NCBI GenBank assembly: GCA_015075365.1
Contig: JABTUN010000003.1
Location: forward strand, 789,060 to 853,059
DNA length: 64,000 bases
Origin: Verrucomicrobiaceae bacterium
GTDB lineage: Bacteria; Verrucomicrobiota; Verrucomicrobiia; Verrucomicrobiales; Verrucomicrobiaceae
Direction of reading: 5' to 3'
The notes beneath the pieces were generated by a model that searched no databases, was not told where the DNA came from, and saw only the letters and a list, made by a program, of their open reading frames with translations. Position 1 is the first letter of the stretch, and each line of letters starts with the position of its first letter. A program made the translations under genes and the position numbers. Of this stretch, positions 26,160 to 34,460 are shown one piece after another.

Positions 26160-26456
26160 ATGAGCCGAGTCAAAACCCACGTCAAAAAGGGCGACACCGT
26201 CGTCGTCATCACCGGTGCCAACAAAGGTGCCCAGGGCACCGTCCTCGAAGTCCAGCCCGCCAAGGGCCGTGTCATCGTTGAAGGCGTCAATATGATCAAA
26301 AAGGCGGTCAAGCCCACCCAGCAGAACCAGCAGGGCGGTTTCGTCGAGAAAGAGGCCGCCATCGCCATTTCCAACGTCAAGCCGGCTGACGCTCCCGTCA
26401 GGGAGAAGAAGGCCAAAGGAGCAGCGAAGAAAAAGGCCGCTCCGAAGAAGAAATAA
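26160..26456 (+). CDS. rplX: 50S ribosomal protein L24, last gene of the operon
   Basis: L24 is an assembly initiator. The protein is 98 residues, with the KOW motif VKKGDTVVVITGANKGAQGTV and GVNMIKKAVKPTQQNQQGGFVEKEAAI, then a lysine/alanine tail (KKAKGAAKKKAAPKKK). It starts 4 bases after rplN. In most bacteria rplE, rpsN and others follow immediately, but here a terminator and cysS follow. Confidence 0.97.
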   Translation: MSRVKTHVKKGDTVVVITGANKGAQGTVLEVQPAKGRVIVEGVNMIKKAVKPTQQNQQGGFVEKEAAIAISNVKPADAPVREKKAKGAAKKKAAPKKK

Positions 26457-26484
26457 GCCCTTCGAGGCCATTACGCGCTTTGCA

Positions 26485-26518
26485 CAGCCCGCGGGAGACC
26501 GCGGGCTGTTTCGCTTTC
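26485..26518 (+). terminator. Rho-independent terminator of the ribosomal operon
   Basis: A perfect 10 bp stem, CAGCCCGCGG / CCGCGGGCTG (26485-26494 and 26499-26508), closes a GAGA tetraloop and is followed by TTTCGCTTT. It lies 28 bases after the rplX stop and 49 bases before cysS. Confidence 0.88.
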
Positions 26519-26567
26519 ACGCACGTGCCTTGCGTCGTTTCGAGAATTCGCCATCCTGCGCACCTTC

Positions 26568-27968
26568 ATGCCCCTGAAACTACACGACACCCTGTCACGC
26601 GCCGATCTTGAATTGAGGCCGCTCGACGGGAAAACCCTGCGTTTTTACTGCTGCGGCCCCACGGTCTACGGACCGGCCCATGTCGGCAATTTTCGCACCT
26701 TTGTGGCCCAGGATGTGATGCGCCGGGTGGTGGAGGCCTCCGGCACGCCCACGCTGCATGTGCGCAACATCACGGATGTGGATGACAAGACCATACGGGA
26801 CTCTCAAAAGGCCGGTCAGACCCTCGCTGACTTCACCCGCGGCTGGACGGAGAAGTTTCACGCGGATTGCGACGCGTTGAATCTCCTCCGCCCGCATGTG
26901 GAGCCCAGTGCTGTGGCCCACATCCCGCATCAGATCGCGATGATCGAAAAACTCGCCGCCACCGGGCATGCCTATGCCGCGGCGGATGGCAGCGTGTACT
27001 TCCGTGTGTCATCCTTCAAGGACTATGGCCGCCTCAGTCATCTGGAGGACCGTGAGCTGCGCCTCGGAGCCTCCGAATCCGCCAGCGCCACGGACAGTGA
27101 TGAGTACTCCAAGGATTCGCTCACTGATTTCGCCCTATGGAAGGCCCGCAAGCCCGAGGATGGCGCCAATTACTGGCCCAGCCCGTGGGGAGAGGGACGT
27201 CCTGGCTGGCATCTGGAATGCAGCGCCATGATCCTCGAGTATCTTGGAGAGGATTTCGACCTGCACAGCGGCGGCGTGGACCTCATCTTCCCGCATCATG
27301 AGAACGAGATAGCGCAGAGTTGCTGCAGCACGCACGGACGGTTTGCGCATCACTGGATGCATGTCGCGCACCTTATGGTCGATGGAGGCAAGATGAGCAA
27401 AAGCCTCGGCAATCTTTACACGCTCGAGGATCTCCGGCAGCGCGGCTACAGCGCTGCGGAGGTTCGCTATGTGCTCATCTCCGGCCATTACCGTGCGCCG
27501 CTGAATTTCACCTTCCACAGCCTCGATTCCGCCCGCCAGGCCCTCCAAAAGCTCGCGAAGGCAGACAAAGTCCTCGCGCTCCTCGCTCCCAACCTCTCGC
27601 CAGCCTCTCCCGGCCCCTTCCAGGATGCCTGGGACACCCTGTTGAACGACCTGAATGTTCCTGGTGCCCTCGGGGGTATCTTTGGCGGTCTCAACAAGCT
27701 CAAACCCGCCACGTTGACGGCTGAGGAGGCTGCTTCGGCGCGCAATGGCCTCCATTTCATGCTGGGGGCGCTGGGCATCGTGCTGCCGCCAGTGGCGGAG
27801 GAGACCGTCGCGGAGGTTCCTGCGGACATCCAGGCCCTCGCGCAGCAGCGATGGGATGCGAAGCAGGCCAGGGACTGGGCTACGGCAGACACGTTGCGCA
27901 AACAGCTCGAAACCGCGGGCTGGCTCATCAAAGACAGCAAAGACGGCTTTCAGGTCCTGCCCAAATGA
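26568..27968 (+). CDS. cysS: Cysteinyl-tRNA synthetase
   Basis: CysS charges tRNA-Cys. The protein is 466 residues, the usual length. The HIGH-like motif is in YCCGPTVYGPAHVGNFRTF, where the cysteine is one zinc ligand. Further landmarks are WHLECSAM, HHENEIAQS and the KMSKS motif in MVDGGKMSKSLGN. The C-terminal end (RWDAKQARDWATADTLRKQLETAG) is the conserved helical anticodon-side region. It has its own transcription unit after the ribosomal terminator, and its stop codon overlaps the start of the VOC gene (ATGA). Confidence 0.98.
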   Translation: MPLKLHDTLSRADLELRPLDGKTLRFYCCGPTVYGPAHVGNFRTFVAQDVMRRVVEASGTPTLHVRNITDVDDKTIRDSQKAGQTLADFTRGWTEKFHADCDALNLLRPHVEPSAVAHIPHQIAMIEKLAATGHAYAAADGSVYFRVSSFKDYGRLSHLEDRELRLGASESASATDSDEYSKDSLTDFALWKARKPEDGANYWPSPWGEGRPGWHLECSAMILEYLGEDFDLHSGGVDLIFPHHENEIAQSCCSTHGRFAHHWMHVAHLMVDGGKMSKSLGNLYTLEDLRQRGYSAAEVRYVLISGHYRAPLNFTFHSLDSARQALQKLAKADKVLALLAPNLSPASPGPFQDAWDTLLNDLNVPGALGGIFGGLNKLKPATLTAEEAASARNGLHFMLGALGIVLPPVAEETVAEVPADIQALAQQRWDAKQARDWATADTLRKQLETAGWLIKDSKDGFQVLPK

Positions 27969-28312
27969 AACCCGAAAAGGTCAAATTCATGCTCATGGCC
28001 GCCGACATGAGGCGCGCGGTCGCTTTTTACCGCGATGTCATCGGCCTCGATGAAATCTTCGTCAGCGACTTCTGGACCGAACTGCGCCACGGCGATGCCA
28101 TCATCGCGCTGCACGGCGGCCACGACGGCTCCCGCAATCCCACCGGACTGACCTTTCAGTTTGAGAACGTGCTGGCCGTGGCGGACAGAATCTCCACCGC
28201 AGGGGCCACGATGCTCCAGTATCCTGCTCCCAGGGAAGGGGAGCCCATCATTCTGGGCATCTTCCGCGACGCGGAGGGCAATGAGATCTTCATCACCCAG
28301 TACATCGGTTGA
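27965..28312 (+). CDS. VOC (glyoxalase/bleomycin-resistance fold) family protein
   Basis: The protein is 115 residues. The betaalphabetabetabeta modules are visible as KVKFMLMAADMRRAVAFYRDVIGLDE and the C-terminal GEPIILGIFRDAEGNEIFITQY, where the terminal glutamate is the usual metal ligand. HGGHDGSRNPTGLTFQF forms the middle. The start ATG overlaps the cysS stop (ATGA), implying translational coupling. Substrate unknown: members range from lyases to resistance proteins. It is convergent with the PIG-L gene, with 3 bases between them. Confidence 0.85.
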   Translation: MKPEKVKFMLMAADMRRAVAFYRDVIGLDEIFVSDFWTELRHGDAIIALHGGHDGSRNPTGLTFQFENVLAVADRISTAGATMLQYPAPREGEPIILGIFRDAEGNEIFITQYIG

Positions 28313-28315
28313 TTT

Positions 28316-29113
28316 TCACACCGGCACGGCGCGCGCTTTTTCGTAGTCCTCGTTGATGAGGCACAAGTCGCCGAGCGCTCCCTTGAGCGGATCGACTTCC
28401 CGCGCGCTGAAGCCCAGGTGGAGGTGGCGGCGCCAGCCTTCGGCGAATTCAAACCGTCCAGAGAGCCGCCCCACGGCACGGGATGCCTCGTCCATCGTGA
28501 TGAGGTAAGAATCCATGCCCTGGGAGACATCGAGCCAGTGTTTCTGGCTTTCGTGCGCTGCCAGCGCCTCCCGCTTTCGCGCATGAACGGTCGTGGTGTC
28601 CACATAGGCGCCCGCCATGAGCTTCTGGCGCATCGGATCGCACAGGCCGTGCGGCATCGCGTGGTACACGGTGACATCGTGCGCGTAAGACGGCAGGTGC
28701 GGATCGGTTTGGAAGTTTGGAATGCCGTGCGCAAAAGCCGCGGTGACGGCCAGACGCGCGGTCTCCATGTGGTCCTCCATGTAGTCCTCCAGTGAATGCG
28801 TGAGCACGATGGAAGGCTGTGCCTGGCGGACGACGGCGGCGACTTTTCTCAGCAGCGGCACGGAGTAGATGATCTCGAGGTCGTCGCTGATCGGGGGATA
28901 AAACGCGGCGCCGAGAATGCGCGCCGCCTCCCGGCCCTCATCGAGCCGTTTTTTCGCCGTTGTCGGGCCGTCCATCTGCACGGAACCGCCGTTCCCGGTG
29001 GAGAAGTTCATGTAGTGGATGTCCCATCCGCGCTCTTGAAGCAGGAGCATCGTGCCGGCGGCGACGAACTCGATGTCGTCAGGATGGGCGAAAAGAGCGA
29101 GGGCGGAGGGCAT
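28316..29113 (-). CDS. PIG-L/LmbE-family N-acetyl-sugar deacetylase
   Basis: The protein is 265 residues with no signal peptide. The zinc-binding AHPDDIEF motif lies at residues 9-16, the second part of the site is TLSLEDYMEDHMETARL (TH.LEDYMxDH pattern), and FSTGNGGS follows the first strand. Family members remove N-acetyl groups from amino sugars or related conjugates. It is the last gene of a minus-strand group (DUF1501, SGNH/alpha-beta hydrolase, aldolase, deacetylase) with gaps of 12, 56 and 34 bases, so it probably acts in the same catabolic route. Substrate not known. Confidence 0.88.
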   Translation of the reverse strand: MPSALALFAHPDDIEFVAAGTMLLLQERGWDIHYMNFSTGNGGSVQMDGPTTAKKRLDEGREAARILGAAFYPPISDDLEIIYSVPLLRKVAAVVRQAQPSIVLTHSLEDYMEDHMETARLAVTAAFAHGIPNFQTDPHLPSYAHDVTVYHAMPHGLCDPMRQKLMAGAYVDTTTVHARKREALAAHESQKHWLDVSQGMDSYLITMDEASRAVGRLSGRFEFAEGWRRHLHLGFSAREVDPLKGALGDLCLINEDYEKARAVPV

Positions 29114-29147
29114 CGTGAAAAACCGGTCGTTGGGTGGCGGGCCTCGA

Positions 29148-30062
29148 TCAAACGTTTTTCGCCAGCAGGGCCTTCGCCGCTTTTTCGATCTTGGGCAGCA
29201 GTTTCTCCGGTAGTTCGGTCAGGAGTGGGAGCACGGGGCCGGTGTTGGCGACGCCGGCGAGTTCCACCGCATGATGCAGCACCAGGATGGGGCTGTGCGC
29301 GTTGCGCAGGTCCTCAAGCGCCACGAACTCCTGGCGGATCGCCTCCGCCGTCTTGTAATCTTTGTTCAAGATGGCCTGAAGCATCGCCGTGGAGCGTGAA
29401 GGCGCCACGCACACGCAGCCGGCGGTGAAGCCGGCCACGCCGAAGTCGCGCATGTGGATGATGGCCGGCTGCTCGCCAATCCCGCTGATGATGAGGTCCG
29501 GATCGACGAGTTTGACCAGTTTCTTGAGATACGGATCCTTTTTTGGATCAGGCTCCACGATGGCGTACTTGATCCAGGAAATGAGCCCGTCGTTGACGAG
29601 CGCCGCGGCCAGTTCCGGCGTGATGTAAGCCGCGTCTTTGATGTAGAGCACTGCTTTGAGCCCGGATTTCTCGACAAAGTGGCGCACGCCGGTCGCTACG
29701 CCGGCGGGCTTGGAAGGGAACAGCGTGGGAAGCAGCATCGCGGTCGGAAAGGCAAACTCCCGCAGGATTTTCGCCTGATCCATCGCCGTGCCATACATCG
29801 GCCCCACGGAGGGGACGATCCACATGTCATCCGGCGCCAGATCGACCAGCATTTTCAGCAGCGCGTGGTACTCGCTGACCGCGATGTTGTAGAGATTGGC
29901 GTTTCCGCCGTAGAGCAGCGTGCGGATGCCGCCCTTGTGCATGTGTTTGATGAGCTTGTTGTTCTGGGCCTTGCTCAGGGACAGGTCCTTGTTCCGGCAC
30001 AACGGCGGAACGGCGATGACGGAGGACTGGAGGTCGGCGAAAGTGACGGGGGAGGTCTTCAT
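29148..30062 (-). CDS. DapA/NanA superfamily aldolase (dihydrodipicolinate synthase-like)
   Basis: The protein is 304 residues. The TIM-barrel family pattern is visible: GGIRTLLYGGNANLYNI in the position of the usual GTTGE loop, VPSVGPMYGTAMDQA, the tyrosine of AVLYIKD (Y140) and the Schiff-base lysine in ISWIKYAIV (K165). The GTTGE loop is altered, so it is not a housekeeping DapA; enzymes of this subgroup act on sugar-acid or pyruvate-derived substrates. The start at 30062 (MKTSPVTFADLQ) is the family start. It lies between an esterase gene and a PIG-L deacetylase, suggesting catabolism of an acylated sugar acid (inference). Confidence 0.8.
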   Translation of the reverse strand: MKTSPVTFADLQSSVIAVPPLCRNKDLSLSKAQNNKLIKHMHKGGIRTLLYGGNANLYNIAVSEYHALLKMLVDLAPDDMWIVPSVGPMYGTAMDQAKILREFAFPTAMLLPTLFPSKPAGVATGVRHFVEKSGLKAVLYIKDAAYITPELAAALVNDGLISWIKYAIVEPDPKKDPYLKKLVKLVDPDLIISGIGEQPAIIHMRDFGVAGFTAGCVCVAPSRSTAMLQAILNKDYKTAEAIRQEFVALEDLRNAHSPILVLHHAVELAGVANTGPVLPLLTELPEKLLPKIEKAAKALLAKNV

Positions 30063-30118
30063 GAGACGCCAAAGGAGCGCAGGGAGCAGGCGGTGCAAAC
30101 GCTTTCCCTGCTGATGGA

Positions 30119-31801
30119 CTACTTCGCGTTCTTCGCGATGAACTCGATGATCGGTGTCGAGTCATCCAAACCATGCGGATGATGGCCGACGCCGGGTTTC
30201 CTTATCATCGTGATGCTGCCGCCGAGGGCTTTGTAGCGTGATTCGATCAAGCCAGTGTTTTCGTCCCAGGGCACCACGTCGTCGGCATCGCCAAAGACAT
30301 GCAGCAGCGGCACGCCAGCCTTCGCGAGCGGGGCGAGGCTGTCCACGGGATTGCCTATGTAGGCAAGCGCCTCGGCCTCGTCTTTGAAGCCCCACAGCTT
30401 CAGCACGAAGCCCCAGTTCCGCGGGTCGCCCTTTCCCTTCCCTTTGCCGCCGGGCCAGCTTTTGAAATCGCACACCGGCGCATCGCCGTAGATGCAGGAA
30501 ACCTTGTCAGGGTTCGCGATGGCCCAGTTGTAGCAATACAAGCCGCCGCGGCTGAGGCCGACGAGCGCAGGCTTCTTGCTCAGGCCGTAATTCGTGGTCA
30601 GCTCGGCGTAGCACTGGTTCCAAAGCTTCACCGCATCGGGGCAACCGAGCATGTCGTTGATCTTCATGTAAACAATGTGGAAGCCCTTGCCGAGCAGCGC
30701 GATGTCTGGCGCCGGCTTGTGGCCGAAGAACTCGCCATGCCAGACCCACGGGCGGCCTGCGGCGGCCATTTTCGGTGCCACGACGGTCACTGGCTTGCCA
30801 GCGATGGTCAGCTCGTGCTTCGCGTAGCCGTTCCACTCACCGTTTTGATTCGGAAAGGTGACTTCTTTGGCGTTGGCGAGCTTTTTGGCTTCGGCGTCGA
30901 GTTCAGCCGACTTCTTCAACGCTTCTTCAATGGGAAGGCCGGGAGCATTGCCGGGTCGTTTGTGGCCCACATGGCTCAGCCAGGCCGGACGCAGGATGGC
31001 GTGCTTCTTTTTGATCACGGCGAGAATCGCTGCGCCATTCGGATGATCCGGCGTGCCGTCCTCGCGCACCTTCAGGCCCCAGGCATCGAGAACAGGCCGC
31101 GCCATGAGCAGATGACCTTCCGCGCCGGGATGCACGCCGTCTTTGGAAAAGGTGAACTGCGCATCGGTCTTCCGCTTTTCGGCCAAAGCGCTCATCATGA
31201 CGCCGTGCACGTCGAGCACCTCCCACTTTTCCTTGTCGCGCATGTCGAGCAGCCAGTTCGCGTAGAAGTCGAGCACCTCGTTGTAGCCTTTGAAGGGATG
31301 CGCACCGTCCACTTTGTCCGCCTCGACCACTTTGTGCGCGATGGGCACCGGATCGAAGACCGGCGGCGTGAGATGAATCATCCGCGCACCAATCGCTGCC
31401 ACCTTCGCACGCAGCTTCCGCATGCCGTTTTGGTAGGCTTTCGTGCGTTCGGCACCGAGCGGCAGGTAAATGCCGTCATTCATGCCGTAGCAGGCGAAGA
31501 CGAGCTGCGGCTTTGTTTTCTCCAAAGCACGATCAAGACGCTCATGAAGGTCCGGACGCGGGAATTTGCCACCGGCGTGACCTTCCTCACTCAAACCGCT
31601 CACCGTCTCGCTGCTGAGGCCGCAGGGGATGATCTCGATGTCCGACTGAGGATGCTGCGCCCGCAGCGCCGCGTCGATGAATTCGATGTAGGCTCCGCCC
31701 TGCGTGATCGAATCGCCGAGGAAGAGGATGCGTTTTTCTTTCGGCAGTTCCCCGGCGACGAGACCGGTGACGACAAGGAGGGAGAGGAGGAGATGACGCA
31801 T
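30119..31801 (-). CDS. Exported two-domain esterase: SGNH/GDSL hydrolase fused to alpha/beta hydrolase
   Basis: The protein is 560 residues with a signal peptide (MRHLLLSLLVVTGLVAGELP). Domain 1 (about 22-260) is an SGNH hydrolase: FLGDSITQGG (S31), YGMNDGIY and DGVHPGAEGH. Domain 2 (about 300-560) is an alpha/beta hydrolase with the nucleophile elbow VGLSRGG (S near 417), acid DADDVVP (near 507) and histidine GVGHHPHG (near 541). Both catalytic sets look complete. Such fusions fit removal of acyl groups from complex carbohydrates. It starts 12 bases after the DUF1501 gene and precedes the aldolase gene in the same operon. Confidence 0.88.
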   Translation of the reverse strand: MRHLLLSLLVVTGLVAGELPKEKRILFLGDSITQGGAYIEFIDAALRAQHPQSDIEIIPCGLSSETVSGLSEEGHAGGKFPRPDLHERLDRALEKTKPQLVFACYGMNDGIYLPLGAERTKAYQNGMRKLRAKVAAIGARMIHLTPPVFDPVPIAHKVVEADKVDGAHPFKGYNEVLDFYANWLLDMRDKEKWEVLDVHGVMMSALAEKRKTDAQFTFSKDGVHPGAEGHLLMARPVLDAWGLKVREDGTPDHPNGAAILAVIKKKHAILRPAWLSHVGHKRPGNAPGLPIEEALKKSAELDAEAKKLANAKEVTFPNQNGEWNGYAKHELTIAGKPVTVVAPKMAAAGRPWVWHGEFFGHKPAPDIALLGKGFHIVYMKINDMLGCPDAVKLWNQCYAELTTNYGLSKKPALVGLSRGGLYCYNWAIANPDKVSCIYGDAPVCDFKSWPGGKGKGKGDPRNWGFVLKLWGFKDEAEALAYIGNPVDSLAPLAKAGVPLLHVFGDADDVVPWDENTGLIESRYKALGGSITMIRKPGVGHHPHGLDDSTPIIEFIAKNAK

Positions 31802-31812
31802 GGTTGGAAGGT

Positions 31813-33198
31813 TCAGATGCCGACGATTTCGCGCAAGGGCACGCCGCTGTCCGTCACAAGGCGCGGACGCTGGATCGGATCAAGGAATTCGTGGTTCGGC
31901 TGGATGCCGAGGAGATGAAAAAAAGTCGCCGCGAACTCCGGCGGACGCACGGGGCGGTCTGCGGGATAGCCGCCGATCTTGTCGCTCGCGCCGATGATCT
32001 GCCCGCCGGGCACGCCAGCACCGGCGAGCGCCACGGAGAACACATTCCCCCAGTGATCGCGACCGCCGCTCTTGTTGATCGTCGGTGAGCGGCCAAACTC
32101 GCCCATCACCACCACGAGCGTTTCGTCGAGCAGCCCACGCGACTGCAAATCCTCGATCAGCGCCGCGTAGGCCTGATCAAACTGCGGCGCGAGCACCTCG
32201 CGCACACGCTGCGCATTCCGCTGATGCGTGTCCCACAGCGGACTGCCCGCGTTTTGATCCTCCGGTTCGCGAGCCCAGTTCACCTGCACGAGACGCGTGC
32301 CCGCTTCGATCAAACGACGCGCCAGCAGCACGCTCTGGCCGAATTTGCCGCGTCCGTAACGATCCCGCATCGCCGCAGGCTCACGCTCGATCTCCAGCGC
32401 GGCACGGCTTTCCTCCGAGTGGATCAAATCGAAGGCCCGCTGATGCATCGCGTCCGTTTCGTCGATGTGCGCATTCGCCACCGTGGCACGAAACCGCGTG
32501 TCGAGCTGCCGCAGCAGGCTGCCACGCTCGGAGAAGCGCATCTCCGTCATGCCTTCGGCCAAACTCATGCCCTCGATGCGCAGGCGCTGCGCCGAGGGAT
32601 CGCACTTGATCATCTGCGGATGCCACGCGGAGCCCATGAAGCCGCCATTTTGGCCCGGCCAGACGATGTGGCCGTTGTTCTCGATCCACTCCGGCAAAAC
32701 GACCGACGACAGCGGCGAGCACTTGCTCGGATTCAAGGCCCCGACCGCCGCCGCGATGCTCGGCCAGTCGTTTCCGCCTGCCGGGACGTTTTCCGCTTTC
32801 GACAGCGGCTCGTAGCCCGTGAGCATGAACGCGCCGCTCGTCGAGTGCGCATTGATGCCCGTCATCATCGAGCGGATCACGCTCATCCGATGCGCCAGCC
32901 TCGCCGTGCGCGGCAGCACCTCGGAGAAATGCACGCCCGGCACCGAGGTCGGGATGGATTTGATGTCCCCGCGAATCTCCAGCGGCGCATCCGGCTTCGG
33001 ATCAAAGGTCTCATGCTGCGGCGGCCCGCCGCTGAGGAAGAGCAGGATGCAGCTCTTCGCCCGGCCAAACGACGCGTCCTTGCTCACCGGCTTTGCCTTC
33101 AACACCGACGGCAACGAAAGCCCCAACGCCCCCAATCCGCCCACGCGAAGCCATTCGCGGCGGTTGAAGGGAGTGCCTCTTGGTGGTGGGCGAAACAT
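31813..33198 (-). CDS. DUF1501 protein with Tat-like signal
   Basis: The protein is 461 residues. The leader has FNRREWLRVGGLGALGLSLP, a Tat-type signal. Family motifs: CILLFLSGGPPQHETFDPKP, RMSVIRSMMTGINAHSTSG, RLVQVNWAREPEDQNAGSPLWDTH, VVMGEFGRSPTINKSGGRDHWGNVFSVALAGAGVPGG (key part GEFGR...GRDHW) and ATFFHLLGIQPNHEF. It is the first gene of the minus-strand catabolic operon, and its upstream region is shared with the divergent M29 peptidase gene (90-base gap). Confidence 0.92.
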   Translation of the reverse strand: MFRPPPRGTPFNRREWLRVGGLGALGLSLPSVLKAKPVSKDASFGRAKSCILLFLSGGPPQHETFDPKPDAPLEIRGDIKSIPTSVPGVHFSEVLPRTARLAHRMSVIRSMMTGINAHSTSGAFMLTGYEPLSKAENVPAGGNDWPSIAAAVGALNPSKCSPLSSVVLPEWIENNGHIVWPGQNGGFMGSAWHPQMIKCDPSAQRLRIEGMSLAEGMTEMRFSERGSLLRQLDTRFRATVANAHIDETDAMHQRAFDLIHSEESRAALEIEREPAAMRDRYGRGKFGQSVLLARRLIEAGTRLVQVNWAREPEDQNAGSPLWDTHQRNAQRVREVLAPQFDQAYAALIEDLQSRGLLDETLVVVMGEFGRSPTINKSGGRDHWGNVFSVALAGAGVPGGQIIGASDKIGGYPADRPVRPPEFAATFFHLLGIQPNHEFLDPIQRPRLVTDSGVPLREIVGI

Positions 33199-33288
33199 CG
33201 GCGCAGACTACGGCGGCGGCTTCGAGGCTCTCTCAGAGCAAAAATCCGCTTTGCGCCTGCGCCGCGCTAGGCACTATCGCCCCCACTT

Positions 33289-34389
33289 ATGCACGACCCC
33301 CGCATCGACGCCCTCTCCCGCCAGCTTGTCCGTTACTCCACGAAGGTCAAAAAAGGCGATTTCGTCTGGATCGACCTCTTTGACGTGCCTGCGGCCGTCG
33401 GGCAGTCGCTGATCCGCGAGGTCGTGGCAGCCGGCGGCAAGCCGATGGTGCGCCTGAATGACGCCGTGATCACCCGCGAGCAGATGATTCATGCCGACGA
33501 GCACCAGTATGACCTCATCGCTCAAAACGCGCTCGCCTTGATGAAGAAGACGCAGTGCTACATCGCCGTGCGCGGCAGCCACAACATCACCGAGAGCAGC
33601 GATGTGCCCGCGGCCAAGATGCAGATGGTCATGAAGAAGATGCGCCCGGTGCAGAACTGGCGTGTGGGCAAGACCCGCTGGGTCGTCCTGCGCTGGCCGA
33701 ACGCCAGCATGGCGCAGCAGGCCGGCATGAGCACGCAGGCGTTCGAGGACTTCTTCTTCCGCGTGTGCCTGCTCGACTACGCCGCGCTCGAACCGGCCAT
33801 GAAGGCGCTGCAAAAGCTGATGGACAAGACCAGCGCCGTCCACATCAAGGGCCCCGGCACGGATCTGCGCTTCAGCCTCAAAGGCCTCAAATCCATCTTC
33901 TGCGGTGGCAACCACAACATCCCGGATGGCGAGTGCTTCTCCGCGCCGGTGAAGGACAGCGTGGAAGGCGTGATCAGCTACAACGCGCCGTCCATCTACC
34001 AAGGCATCGCCTTTGACAGCGTGAAGCTCGAGTTCAGCAAAGGCAAGATCGTCAACGCCACCGCGAACAACACTGTCGCGATCAACAAGATCTTCGACAG
34101 CGACAAAGGTGCCCGCTACATCGGAGAGTTCGCCATTGGCTTCAATCGCGAGATCAAGGAGCCCATGCGTGACATCTTGTTCGACGAAAAGATCGCCGGC
34201 AGCTTCCACTTCACGCCCGGCCAGGCCTACGAAGGCCCCGCCGACAACGGCAACCGCAGCCAGGTCCACTGGGACCTCGTGAACATCCAGAGGCCTGAAT
34301 ACGGCGGCGGCGAAATCTGGTTCGACGGCAAGCTGATCCGCAAAGACGGCCAGTTCACCCTGCCGGAGCTCAAGGCGCTGAACTATTGA
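33289..34389 (+). CDS. M29-family (AmpS-type) aminopeptidase
   Basis: The protein is 366 residues with no signal peptide. It shows the thermophilic-aminopeptidase pattern: RQLVRYSTKVKKGDFVWID at the start, the metal site region KGPGTDLRFSLKG and NIPDGECFSAPVKDSVEG, and the late motifs RYIGEFAIGFN and HWDLVNIQRPEYGGGEIWFDG. These are metal-dependent cytoplasmic peptidases acting on short peptides. It is an isolated gene whose upstream 90 bases are shared with the divergent DUF1501 gene. Confidence 0.9.
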   Translation: MHDPRIDALSRQLVRYSTKVKKGDFVWIDLFDVPAAVGQSLIREVVAAGGKPMVRLNDAVITREQMIHADEHQYDLIAQNALALMKKTQCYIAVRGSHNITESSDVPAAKMQMVMKKMRPVQNWRVGKTRWVVLRWPNASMAQQAGMSTQAFEDFFFRVCLLDYAALEPAMKALQKLMDKTSAVHIKGPGTDLRFSLKGLKSIFCGGNHNIPDGECFSAPVKDSVEGVISYNAPSIYQGIAFDSVKLEFSKGKIVNATANNTVAINKIFDSDKGARYIGEFAIGFNREIKEPMRDILFDEKIAGSFHFTPGQAYEGPADNGNRSQVHWDLVNIQRPEYGGGEIWFDGKLIRKDGQFTLPELKALNY

Positions 34390-34460
34390 GGCTGGCATCA
34401 GGACCCGGGTCCAAGAACCTGTTGTCTGACGGGGAGGCTGGGGCTAGAGGCACGTTTCCG

